Source: Anaerolineae bacterium
Lineage (GTDB): Bacteria > Chloroflexota > Anaerolineae > Aggregatilineales > Phototrophicaceae
DNA: 15,753 nt
NCBI GenBank assembly: GCA_028284565.1
Contig: JANQRM010000009.1
Span: 1 to 15,753 of the forward strand
Reading direction: 5' to 3'
The notes beneath the pieces were generated by a model. The model searched no databases. It was not told the origin of the DNA and worked only from the letters and a program-made list of their open reading frames with translations. The stretch's first letter is position 1. Every line of letters begins with the position of its first letter. A program made the translations under genes and the position numbers. This document shows, piece after piece, positions 1 through 7,561 of this stretch.

Positions 1-14
1 CTTACCCATCCATG

Positions 15-39
15 AAAAAGGGCGGTTCACGACCCGCCC
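15..39 (-). terminator. Rho-independent terminator of the ABC exporter operon
   Basis: On the minus strand a 6-bp GC stem (GGGCGG / CCGCCC, with an 8-base loop) is followed directly by five Ts. It lies about 25 bases beyond the stop codon of the last exporter gene, where an operon terminator is expected. The motif GTAGGGGCG...CGCCC also occurs in related form near 6705 and 12964, so it may belong to a dispersed palindrome family used as terminators. Confidence 0.75.
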
Positions 40-64
40 CTACATGGTTATTGTGAAGTCTGGA

Positions 65-1315
65 TTACTCGTAGCGGAAGCCGGTGACTCCAATGACGAA
101 GAGAATGGCGGAGGCGACGAGGAGGACGGCAATTGGAATCAGGATGTCACCCAATCCACCGCCGAAGAAGATGATTTCAGTGAAGCCATCCATTGCCCAC
201 GCAACGGGCGAGACATGACCAATCACCTTCATGAAGTCGGGGACGATTTCGAGGGGCCACCATGCACCACCCAATGGAGCGAATATCAAGGCAAGGAGTG
301 TCACCAAGCCATTCGCTTGTGCTTCTGAGGTGATGCGTGTGCCGAGTGCGAAGGTCAGGGCTGTCGCACAGAGCGTGAAGGAGACCATAACCACTAAGAT
401 AGCCAGCGGACTGTTCCCGAAGTCGAGTCCGACGAACAAGCCGACTGCAAAGACGACGAGATATTGAATCATCCCCAGTGTGAAGTAAGTCAGGATGTTG
501 CCCCCGATGACTTCTGCACGGGAGACAGGCATTGTGCCGATACGCTGGAGTGTCCATTGGCGACGATCTCGAATGAGGATGAGCATCCCACCAAAGACGG
601 TGAACATGACATACATCGTGCCGATACCGGGAACAGATTGTCCGAAGCCTGTGCCGACGGCGGGTGATGCATCTGCGCCTTCGGTTGTTGTGGCATACTG
701 AATCGCCACCGGGTCTTGTTCCCACATCGTCTGGGCGCGGGCATAAACCGCATCGGTGAACTCGGTGCGTTCTGCCTCATCGTCAAAGCCATCGCCCAAA
801 TTATCGCCGATGAGTCCGCCGATTTGCCCCGCATTGATCACGGAGTTGATGCGCCCAACTTCGGCAGAGAGGACTTGTGAGGCGACACCGGGTTGGTTGG
901 GTTGGTCATTGGAATAGAAGCCGATGTCGATGGGTTCAAAGTTCGCTAGGTTGTCGCCAAAGCCTGCTGGGATGACAATCACCGCGCTGACATTGCCGGA
1001 TTCGATTCGTGTGGCGGGGTTGTCTGTGTCGATAGGATTATCTCCTAAATCACAAGAGTCGAGTTCACTTTCTGGCATACAGAAGACAAGCGCCTCGCGT
1101 TCTAAGCGTGTGATGAATTCGGCTGATGCGTCGGTCATATCAAGATCGATGATGTCCACGCGGACAGTCGAAGCTCCCCCGCCAAAGCTCCCACCAAAGA
1201 CCACCCCAAGGATGAGCGTGAGGATAATCGGGAGGACAACCAAGCCGACTAAGTTGCTAGTGTCCGCGAAGAAAATGCGGAGGTTGGTTTGTGCAATCGT
1301 GATGATATTTCGCAT
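65..1315 (-). CDS. ABC-2 type transporter permease (distal permease of a two-permease exporter)
   Basis: This 416-residue membrane protein has the ABC2_membrane_3 layout: one N-terminal membrane helix (about residues 22-42), a large extracytoplasmic domain (about 45-225), then about five helices from residue 230 to the C-terminus. The cytoplasmic segment RRQWTLQRIGTMPVSR (251-266) and the SPVAWAMDGF motif (369-378) are typical of drug or lipid ABC-2 permeases. Together with the other permease and the ATPase it should form an exporter in the cytoplasmic membrane. The start is supported by AAGGAGG six bases before the ATG, and that Shine-Dalgarno overlaps the stop of the upstream gene, suggesting translational coupling. 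The substrate cannot be read from the sequence; adjacency to a PadR regulator favours a toxic or amphipathic compound. Confidence 0.9.
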   Translation of the reverse strand: MRNIITIAQTNLRIFFADTSNLVGLVVLPIILTLILGVVFGGSFGGGASTVRVDIIDLDMTDASAEFITRLEREALVFCMPESELDSCDLGDNPIDTDNPATRIESGNVSAVIVIPAGFGDNLANFEPIDIGFYSNDQPNQPGVASQVLSAEVGRINSVINAGQIGGLIGDNLGDGFDDEAERTEFTDAVYARAQTMWEQDPVAIQYATTTEGADASPAVGTGFGQSVPGIGTMYVMFTVFGGMLILIRDRRQWTLQRIGTMPVSRAEVIGGNILTYFTLGMIQYLVVFAVGLFVGLDFGNSPLAILVVMVSFTLCATALTFALGTRITSEAQANGLVTLLALIFAPLGGAWWPLEIVPDFMKVIGHVSPVAWAMDGFTEIIFFGGGLGDILIPIAVLLVASAILFVIGVTGFRYE

Positions 1316-1326
1316 GATGAGCCTCC

Positions 1327-2730
1327 TTAAACTTCCACGCGGCGGTTAAAGAGCCACGTCCCTATGCCGAAGAAGATGATGCCCTGTATCACCAAGACAA
1401 TCAGATGCAACAGGATGTCATTGTTGCCATTGGCTAGCTTTAACAAGCTATCGCGTCCCCAGTAAATCAGGGAGAATTGGGCGACAATGACTGGCAGGGT
1501 GAAGCCGAACGCGCCTCCGAGTACACCAAATGCCATATTGACCATCGGTGCGAGGATGTTGACCTGTTGGATATTGCGGGCGATGCCGACGACGATAATG
1601 CCTATGCCAGAGACACAAATGGATAGGGCAATGAGTATGGCGATGACACCGATGATGTTCGTTCCCCAGAGCATGATCAATTCACCTTCGATGAGGCTGG
1701 CGACGGCAAGTAACGCGATAGCCAGAATCGCCATCTGCATGAAGACGGTGAACAAGTTGCCGAGTATCTTGCCGAGGAGGATATTGGCACGCGGGGTTGG
1801 AGTCATCAACATGCGTTGGAGTGTCCATTCCTCACGTTCTTCGATGATGCTGAAGATGCCATAACTGCCTGTGAAGAGCGCAAAGAAGACCATTTGTGCC
1901 GCGCCGATACTGGTCATGATTTGCACGAATGCACTGCGTGCTTGCACATCGTTGACAGGCACACGGTCAATGCGAATGGTATCTAAGGAACCAGTCAACG
2001 CGCAGGCAATGGGACTAAAGGTGTCGGTATCCATCGTCGCCAAATCAGGCAGAAGGGTGGGGTCACTGAGGATGGTCTGGAGTGTGGCATTGACGGTCAC
2101 ACTACCTGTTGCGAATCCATTTAAGATGCCTTCGACAATACTGCGAACCACGATACCAGAAATGGGGCTGGCACTATTGGCATAGATTTCGACCTCAGCC
2201 GTTTGGACTTCGGGCGGGTCATCATCGTCATTGTTAAAGTTGAATAAGCTATCCGTAAAGGACAGGGATTGGCTGAAATCAGGCGGGATTATAATCGCCA
2301 CCGTTGCTTCACCACTTTCGACGGCTGAACGCGCGAGTTCGGGGGTATCGACCAAGCTAGCCGATACGATATCTTCTAGCGATTGATTGAAGCCGTTATC
2401 TGCCGTGTCGGATTGATCGCCTTCGAGTTCACAAGTGAAATCACCCAAAGCATTCGTGTTTGCATCCTCGCTATCTTCAGGAGGAATGAAAATATTGACG
2501 AGTTGATCACCAAATGCAAAGGGTTGGAATTCATTGTCTGTGCCTGTGTCTTGATTCACGATGACGACTGAAATGGTCGAAATCGTCCCGCCATTACTGC
2601 CTCCACCACCAAACGCCAAGCCGATAATCGTCGAGAGGACGATGGGAGTCAGAATCATAATCAGCAGGGTGTTGCGATCCGTGAAGGTGGTATAGAGTTC
2701 TTTCCATGCAATTGCCCAAATTTTGCTCAT
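1327..2730 (-). CDS. ABC-2 type transporter permease (proximal permease)
   Basis: This 467-residue ABC-2 permease is built like the next gene but clearly diverged from it. It has a membrane helix at about residues 22-42, a long external domain at about 45-270 with an Asp/Asn-rich stretch near 166-172 and several cysteines (C100, C243), and about five helices from 275 to 460. The coupling segment EEREEWTLQRMLMTPTPR (297-314) matches the WTLQR segment of its partner, supporting a heterodimer over one ATPase pair. The gene starts two bases after the ATPase stop (TAG CC ATG) with a GAGGG site upstream, so it is in the same operon and probably translationally coupled. The transported compound is unknown. 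Confidence 0.9.
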   Translation of the reverse strand: MSKIWAIAWKELYTTFTDRNTLLIMILTPIVLSTIIGLAFGGGGSNGGTISTISVVIVNQDTGTDNEFQPFAFGDQLVNIFIPPEDSEDANTNALGDFTCELEGDQSDTADNGFNQSLEDIVSASLVDTPELARSAVESGEATVAIIIPPDFSQSLSFTDSLFNFNNDDDDPPEVQTAEVEIYANSASPISGIVVRSIVEGILNGFATGSVTVNATLQTILSDPTLLPDLATMDTDTFSPIACALTGSLDTIRIDRVPVNDVQARSAFVQIMTSIGAAQMVFFALFTGSYGIFSIIEEREEWTLQRMLMTPTPRANILLGKILGNLFTVFMQMAILAIALLAVASLIEGELIMLWGTNIIGVIAILIALSICVSGIGIIVVGIARNIQQVNILAPMVNMAFGVLGGAFGFTLPVIVAQFSLIYWGRDSLLKLANGNNDILLHLIVLVIQGIIFFGIGTWLFNRRVEV

Positions 2731-2732
2731 GG

Positions 2733-3749
2733 CTAGTCCCTCAGTGCGCGTCCGGTCAGGTGTAGGAAGACCGCTTCAAGGTTGGGTTCTTGCACTTCGA
2801 CGGATTGAATCTCGATGCCACTATCGTCAATGATATTGATGATGCCGGGTAAGGCTTTGCGTCCACGTTTGGCGAAGACAGTGACAACGCCGTCGGTGGA
2901 TTCGGTTGCGCCTTCTGCTTTTTGTTCGGGTGGTTTGAACATCGCTTTTGTTACCGTTTGAACTTCTTGTTCCAGCTTCTTGAGGATTGCATCATCTACG
3001 ATTTGACTGCCGACATTAAAGGTTAAGCGGTCTTCTTCGCCGACTTGCTGGGTCAGTTCGCCTTGTGAGCCGAGCGCGATAATCTCGCCATGGTCGATGA
3101 TGCCCACGCGGTCACTGAGTTCTTGCGCTTCTTCCATCAGATGGGTCGTGTATAACACTGTCATCCCATATTCATCGCGTAGACGAAAGACGGTATCCAA
3201 GATGCGACGACGATTTTGTGGGTCGATGCCGACGGTGGGTTCGTCCATATAGACGAGTTGGGGTTTGTGGAGCAGTCCCACGCCGATGTTGACACGCCGT
3301 TTCATCCCGCCGGAGAAGGTTTCTATTTTATCTTTTTGACGCTCGACAAGGTCGATGAACTCTAATACTTCATCCACACGATTGCTGAGTTCTTTGCCTC
3401 CCAAGCCATAGAGCTTGCCGAAGAATTCGAGATTCTGGCGTGCGCTGAGTTGTGGATAGAGGGCGATTTCTTGTGGGATGACCCCGATGAGTTTCTTAGC
3501 TTCGATAGGATTTTGCTGGATGGAATGTCCGCCGATTTTGGCATCCCCCGACGTGGGTTCGATAAGTCCGCTAATCATGAGAATCGTGGTCGATTTGCCT
3601 GCTCCGTTGGGACCGAGTAGGCTGAATATCTCCCCTTTATGAATATCCAAGTCGATGCCCTTGACAGCGCGGATGTCTTTGCCGTCTTCCCGATGGTAGG
3701 TCTTGGCGAGGTCTCTCACCTCCACCATGATGTTGTTGGCTGTTGCCAT
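2733..3749 (-). CDS. ABC transporter ATP-binding protein (DrrA/CcmA-like)
   Basis: This 338-residue ATPase powers the exporter from the cytoplasmic side. All expected motifs are present: Walker A GPNGAGKST (46-54), Q-loop Q93, signature FSGGMKRR (145-152), Walker B LVYMDEPTVGIDP (165-177) and H-loop H203. A C-terminal extension (about 240-338) ends in EPNLEAVFLHLTGRALRD, the conserved tail of DrrA-type ATPases that drive ABC-2 exporters. The start is supported by GGGGAGG seven bases upstream. It is the first gene of the three-gene exporter operon and lies 73 bases downstream of the PadR gene, with a candidate promoter of its own in that gap. No key residue is missing, so it should be active. 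Confidence 0.95.
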   Translation of the reverse strand: MATANNIMVEVRDLAKTYHREDGKDIRAVKGIDLDIHKGEIFSLLGPNGAGKSTTILMISGLIEPTSGDAKIGGHSIQQNPIEAKKLIGVIPQEIALYPQLSARQNLEFFGKLYGLGGKELSNRVDEVLEFIDLVERQKDKIETFSGGMKRRVNIGVGLLHKPQLVYMDEPTVGIDPQNRRRILDTVFRLRDEYGMTVLYTTHLMEEAQELSDRVGIIDHGEIIALGSQGELTQQVGEEDRLTFNVGSQIVDDAILKKLEQEVQTVTKAMFKPPEQKAEGATESTDGVVTVFAKRGRKALPGIINIIDDSGIEIQSVEVQEPNLEAVFLHLTGRALRD

Positions 3750-3773
3750 GTTGCCTCCCCTTTTTAATAAATG

Positions 3774-3803
3774 ATAATACTATGTTTTACGAGTATTTTG
3801 TAA
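3774..3803 (-). promoter_or_regulatory. Candidate exporter promoter with an inverted repeat in its spacer
   Basis: On the minus strand TTACAA (3798-3803) is followed after 18 bases by TATTAT (3774-3779), a reasonable sigma-70-type promoter about 25 bases before the ATPase start. A perfect inverted repeat, AATACT-N10-AGTATT (3776-3797), fills the spacer and touches both boxes. A repressor bound there would block RNA polymerase, and the neighbouring PadR protein is the obvious candidate. On the plus strand the site contains TATGTTTT, resembling the TATGTATTT inside the second candidate operator in front of the PadR gene. Confidence 0.5.
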
Positions 3804-3822
3804 TATTCGTTGCAAGATAGAG

Positions 3823-4374
3823 TTATTGTTGCTCTTGTTTCAACGTATCCAGCACCTCCTCTAACCATTGGACTTGGAAGCGCATAAGTGCAATGCCATA
3901 GTCGAGAGTCATGATGCGGAGGTGGTATTTGTAGGGGATTTCGTGGTCGCCGATTCGTTCTGTGAGCATGGTCTTATACGCTGAATAGGTGGCGAGTAGT
4001 CCCCGATAGTCATCTAAGTAGCCTGTATAGACCGTGATGAGTTCGTCAACGGCGATGTTATCCCCAAAAAAGAGTTGACCAAGTTGTGCTTCACGGATGG
4101 GGGATAGCACATTTAAAGGTGTGGCAAGCCATTGCCTGAGTTCTGCTAATCCGTCTTTTGTGATGCAGTAGACTTTTTTGTTGGGATTATCTTCTTGAAT
4201 GACCGTTTCGGCATCGACCCAGCCCTGTTCGCTCATCTTGTGGAGCGCGCGGTAAATCTGGCTTTGCTCGGTTGTCCAGAAGTGTCCGACCAAATCTTGG
4301 AAGACCTTATTCAATTCGTACCCGGTGAATTCGCCGTCTGTCAGCAGACCGAGTATCAGATGCGGTAATGACAT
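3823..4374 (-). CDS. PadR family transcriptional regulator
   Basis: This 183-residue protein has the PadR layout: an N-terminal winged helix-turn-helix (about 1-80, opening MSLPHLILGLLTDGEFTGYEL and containing QIYRALHKMSEQGWV) and a C-terminal helical dimerisation domain (about 90-178, Vir_act_alpha_C type). The wing region carries KKVYCITKDGLAEL, the usual Y-x-IT-x-x-G pattern. PadR proteins commonly repress an adjacent efflux transporter and their own gene, releasing DNA when they bind the toxic ligand. Here an ABC exporter operon follows on the same strand, so that role is inferred. The start at ATG 4374 fits the family's N-terminus; its Shine-Dalgarno (AGGT) is weak. It may read through into the exporter operon. 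Confidence 0.92.
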   Translation of the reverse strand: MSLPHLILGLLTDGEFTGYELNKVFQDLVGHFWTTEQSQIYRALHKMSEQGWVDAETVIQEDNPNKKVYCITKDGLAELRQWLATPLNVLSPIREAQLGQLFFGDNIAVDELITVYTGYLDDYRGLLATYSAYKTMLTERIGDHEIPYKYHLRIMTLDYGIALMRFQVQWLEEVLDTLKQEQQ

Positions 4375-4398
4375 CGAATGACCTATAGACGATGTTTA

Positions 4399-4446
4399 TA
4401 TATGTATTTGCATATAGATGCTATAACAAGTAGAAATCAGAGTCAA
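4399..4446 (-). promoter_or_regulatory. Candidate PadR gene promoter and overlapping operator
   Basis: On the minus strand TTGACT (4441-4446) and TAGCAT (4418-4423) are separated by 17 bases, placing transcription start near 4411. A perfect inverted repeat TATATG-N6-CATATA (4399-4416) covers that start region, a good place for autorepression by the product. Both the promoter and the link to PadR are predictions from sequence alone. Confidence 0.45.
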
Positions 4447-4483
4447 GCCTGTTGAGGGATAAAGTCAATAGATTAAAGTTTCT

Positions 4484-4513
4484 TTGCACAAATCACTTAT
4501 TATTGTTTAAGAT
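4484..4513 (+). promoter_or_regulatory. Candidate promoter of the KAP NTPase gene
   Basis: TTGCAC (4484-4489) and TAAGAT (4508-4513) are spaced by 18 bases and would give a leader of about 40 bases before the ATG at 4561. The match to sigma-70 consensus is moderate. The 186-base gap to the divergent PadR gene holds no ORF or RNA gene that I can support. Confidence 0.35.
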
Positions 4514-4560
4514 AGAAACCCCATCTCAAGAAACAAACCTATGAATGTTTGGTAACTACT

Positions 4561-6212
4561 ATGTCGAAATTACGCCCCCTCAAACTACTCAATGACCAAG
4601 CGATTGGCGAACCCGGAAATGACCGCGACGACGGGCTGGTTTTGATTCGTATGCTAATGTCTTAGCTGGCGCGACACTTGGCACAGACGGTCCCTTTACA
4701 ATAGGTGTCTTTGGTGATTGGGGGACAGGCAAAACAAGTCTCATGCGACTCATCCAAAGCAAATTAGATGACTATGAAGAGGATGATGTTATCACCGTTT
4801 GGTTTGAAGCATGGCGTTATGCTCGTGAAGAACATCTTATCATCCCACTTGTTTCAACAATTATTCGTGAAGTAGAAGAACAATCAAACAAATCTAATGA
4901 ACCAAGCCGTTATAAGAGAGTATTGAATGCGCTACGGGCAGTGGTGTATGGCATTTCTTTCAAAGCAAAGTTTGGTTTAACAGATACCAATAGTGTGGAG
5001 TTTAATGCTTCGATAAAAGATATGGTTGAGCGCGAGGAACAGTTAAATAGGGAGGAAACAGAAGAAGTTCTTATTGAACAAAGTTTATATTTCGATGCCT
5101 ATGATGCTTTATCCAAACTATCAGCCGACGAGAACCCTGCCAAGATTGTTTTACTGATTGACGACCTTGACCGATGCTTGCCTGATGTTGCCATTCGTTT
5201 GCTAGAGGGCATCAAATTGGTCTTTGCTCAGAAGGGGTTTGTCTTTGTATTAGGTATATCAAGAAGAGTATTCGACGGATATTTACGGAAAATCTATGAT
5301 GACTTTGGTATATCCGATTTCAAAGCTCAAGAGTATTTAGAGAAAATTATTCAACTACCTTTTGCAATTCCACCACACAACACACGAATGGATAGTTTTG
5401 CTAAAAGCTTATTGGACCATCTTGTTAAAGAAGATGTTGATGCACTTGAAGCAATTTTACCTATAATTGGGGTTGCCTGTGCATATAACCCACGCATAAC
5501 AATACGTTTTGTAAATAATCTTTTGATTGATTCTGCCATTAGCAGTGTTCCAAACGCTCTGAGCTTTTTTGCGGTTACCCGAAGTCTGCAACAACGATGG
5601 TGGAGAGTATACAACTTACTTTCTAACTCGGTGGACGGAAATTATCTTTGTGAAAAGATAGTTTATTGGTGGTTAGACAATGGCGAGAATGCACCTTTAG
5701 GCTTACCTGAAATCGATCCTGAAAAAAACGATAATGAAGCCAATCTCATATATCTTATTCGTGGTGATAAAGAACTCCAGAAGCTCTTTGAAACTGAACA
5801 AGGAAGAAATTGGTTATCAAACCATAACGAGCGTAGTAGAGCCATACAATTTCTATACCTGGATCAATTATGGGCTAAGATTACAGAATTACAGCATAAA
5901 GGTAAACAAATGACAAATGAAGTTAGAGAGATTGGTCAAGATTTAGAAGATCTAGGAATTCAAAAAACACTTAATTCACATACTGATTCTAAAGTATACC
6001 AAGAACAAATTGATCAACTCAAAGTACGTGTTCAAAGAGCAAAATGGCAATACGTTGAGCTAAGTGAATTGACGGTTGAACTGAAAAATCAAATATTAGA
6101 GTTCCATGATATTAGAAATGTAGTGGACTTGAATGAAATAGAAAGAGAAATAAGAAAATTCTCAGAGGAAATATTGATTAGTTTAGATGAATTGCCGCAA
6201 TTCATTGATTAG
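4561..6212 (+). CDS. KAP family P-loop NTPase, frameshifted near the N-terminus
   Basis: Read with one extra base near 4638-4643, this is a 550-residue KAP NTPase. The first frame (4561-4665) gives MSKLRPLKLLNDQAIGEPG and stops at TAG 4663. The second frame carries GFDSYANVLAGATLG and then Walker A GDWGTGKTSL (residues 52-61 of the restored protein, 4713-4742). The open part from ATG 4743 continues with the KAP motif WFEAWRY (about 81-87), Walker B VLLIDDLDRC (197-206), and a C-terminal third rich in heptad-like charged helices, probably coiled coil. No membrane segment is evident, unlike many KAP proteins. The ORF from 4743 alone lacks Walker A and should be inactive. The gene is visibly richer in A+T than its neighbours and stands alone between a regulator and an SRPBCC gene, suggesting horizontal acquisition. 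Some KAP proteins (for example PifA of plasmid F) act in phage exclusion; that role here is inference. Confidence 0.85.
4636..4644 (+). other. Apparent one-base deletion (frameshift) in the KAP NTPase gene
   Basis: The reading frame that starts at 4561 and the frame carrying Walker A join only by a -1 shift around CTGGTTTTGAT. One extra G (CTG GGT TTT GAT TCG) would give the smooth reading L-G-F-D-S-Y. The site is not a canonical X-XXY-YYZ slippery heptamer, so a mutation or a homopolymer read error is likelier than programmed frameshifting. Confidence 0.75.
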
Positions 6213-6236
6213 CGGTTCTCAAAATTTTGGAAACCG
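6213..6236. repeat. 24-bp imperfect palindrome after the KAP gene
   Basis: Directly after the KAP stop codon lies CGGTTctcAAAA/TTTTggaAACCG, a continuous dyad with one mismatch and one wobble in twelve pairs. It has no loop and no T-tract, so it is a poor terminator; a protein-binding site or an insertion boundary is possible. Confidence 0.4.
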
Positions 6237-6296
6237 GTCACACTTTGCTCTGGGGATGGTCTAAGTAAGTAACTGACTAAACACAAGGAGCAACTC

Positions 6297-6689
6297 ATGT
6301 CTCAACTCAAGCATTCTACTCATAGCATAATACTGAATGTCCCCTATGACCGCGCCTATGATTACCTGAGTGATTGGCGTAATCAGCCAGAGTGGGCGGT
6401 GAATTTCGTCAAAGGGATACGGCAAGAGGGCGAACAAATCATCATGACAACTCCCAACGGCGATGTGCCTATTCAATGGCGGACGAATCGGGAATTGGGG
6501 GCGATTGATACCGTGTTTCCGGGGGATACCGTCTTGCCGACACGCTTAACCGCAATTGGGGATAGTCTCGTCTATACCTTCACCTTCAGCTTACCTGCCG
6601 AGACACCGGAGGCGGAGTTTAAGAAAGCACAAGCGAGCATGGATGAGGAATTGGCGAATTTGAAACGCATCCTTGAAGTTGAAAATTAA
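6297..6689 (+). CDS. SRPBCC (START-like) family protein
   Basis: This 130-residue cytoplasmic protein has the pattern of the SRPBCC/polyketide-cyclase-like fold: an N-terminal strand with ILNVPYDRAYDYLSDWRNQPEW (about 12-33), central beta strands, and a long C-terminal amphipathic helix (EAEFKKAQASMDEELANLKRIL). SRPBCC proteins use a deep hydrophobic pocket to bind or convert small apolar ligands; the ligand is not readable here. The start at ATG 6297 follows AAGGAG about seven bases upstream. Its base composition matches the general background rather than the AT-rich KAP gene before it, so it is probably an independent transcription unit. It ends 15 bases before a palindrome shared with the convergent operon. 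Confidence 0.75.
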   Translation: MSQLKHSTHSIILNVPYDRAYDYLSDWRNQPEWAVNFVKGIRQEGEQIIMTTPNGDVPIQWRTNRELGAIDTVFPGDTVLPTRLTAIGDSLVYTFTFSLPAETPEAEFKKAQASMDEELANLKRILEVEN

Positions 6690-6704
6690 GTGTAGCTCGC
6701 GTAA

Positions 6705-6724
6705 GGGCGTACAGCTGTGCGCCC
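6705..6724. terminator. GC-rich palindrome between convergent genes
   Basis: GGGCGTACAG/CTGTGCGCCC is a 10-bp dyad with a single wobble pair, lying in the 41 bases between two convergent stop codons (6689 and 6731). It can fold as a hairpin from either strand but has no clear T-tract, so it may act as a weak bidirectional terminator. With flanking CCTACA it resembles the palindromes at 20-39 and 12964-12990. Confidence 0.5.
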
Positions 6725-6730
6725 CTACAT

Positions 6731-7561
6731 TTAGGCGATGATGGCAACCGTATTGAATAAAACTTTGCCGAGTGCGGTGTCGCCTGTGATGGTGGCATGG
6801 GCTTCGGCTTCTTGGGAAGTGATGCCTTTGGTGAACAATCGCCATGCGGTGTCGTCGGGGAGTGTGACTTTGCTTGTAGGTTGGGTATCCAACTGGTCGA
6901 CGAGTGTCCATACCCCACTATCTCGTTGGATAAACCATGAATCTTCGGCTTCTCCGGTAACGTAAAGCTCAACGACTGTGCCATCGGGTGCATCGACAGC
7001 TTGATAAGTGCGGGGCAATGCGTGGACAAAGGTCGATAAGACGGGATGCAAAAAGCGACGATGCTTGAGGCTAGTGATATGCAGAGCTTCACAGATATGT
7101 TGATGGTGCATCCAGTACTCGGTGAGTTCGCGTGCGATTTGCAACCACATGGGGGCATCCTGTGTGTCAGCCCATGCAACAGAATGCGAACCTGCGAGGG
7201 GATTGATGGATTGTAAGTAGGTGTGGAGTTCGTCGCCTGTTGTCTGCAAGAAGGACAGCAGAAGGCGTTTGCTCATGCGTCGGGTAGCGCGCACCCATGT
7301 GTCATTCTGCTGGTTAATGAGTTCGACGAGCACTTCAAAAGAATCCGTGACAAAGGTAATGCCATCATCATCTCGATGGCGGGAGAGATAACCAATATCA
7401 TCAGCGAGGATATGCAAGGCGACATCTTTCACCGACCATCCCTCACAGGCAGTTGGCAATTGCCACGCTTCATCGGATAAATCACGCAAAATCCGCAACA
7501 ATTCGGCGCGCATCTCTGGAAATAAATGGACAACATGAAGGGGTTGGAGATGGTCAAACAT
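6731..7561 (-). CDS. DinB/maleylpyruvate isomerase-like (MDMPI) domain protein
   Basis: This 276-residue protein has the two-part layout of mycothiol-dependent maleylpyruvate isomerase relatives. An N-terminal DinB-like four-helix bundle (about 10-165) carries GWSVKDVALH (41-50) and ARELTEYWMHHQHI (143-156). The likely metal triad H50, E148, H152 has the same E-x3-H spacing as the characterised isomerase. A C-terminal SCP2-like/MDMPI_C domain (about 185-276) ends in the ITGDTALGKVLF pattern. Family members are metal-dependent thiol S-transferases or isomerases; the thiol cofactor and substrate here are unknown, and mycothiol should not be assumed outside Actinobacteria. Its ATG overlaps the thioesterase stop by one base (TAATG), indicating translational coupling. 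Confidence 0.8.
   Translation of the reverse strand: MFDHLQPLHVVHLFPEMRAELLRILRDLSDEAWQLPTACEGWSVKDVALHILADDIGYLSRHRDDDGITFVTDSFEVLVELINQQNDTWVRATRRMSKRLLLSFLQTTGDELHTYLQSINPLAGSHSVAWADTQDAPMWLQIARELTEYWMHHQHICEALHITSLKHRRFLHPVLSTFVHALPRTYQAVDAPDGTVVELYVTGEAEDSWFIQRDSGVWTLVDQLDTQPTSKVTLPDDTAWRLFTKGITSQEAEAHATITGDTALGKVLFNTVAIIA

Noticed and set aside
4636..4644. Programmed -1 ribosomal frameshifting in the KAP gene
   Set aside because: The site is not a canonical slippery heptamer, and the shift would be needed for every functional copy of an ATPase; a mutation or read error is simpler.
4743..6212. KAP NTPase starting at ATG 4743
   Set aside because: This Met directly follows the Walker A motif in the same frame, and upstream codons in two joined frames give the normal KAP N-terminus; the ATG is an internal residue.
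4375..6300. Complete multi-gene defence island around the KAP NTPase
   Set aside because: No nuclease, methyltransferase, toxin, integrase or other defence gene accompanies it; neighbours are a PadR-ABC unit and an SRPBCC gene.
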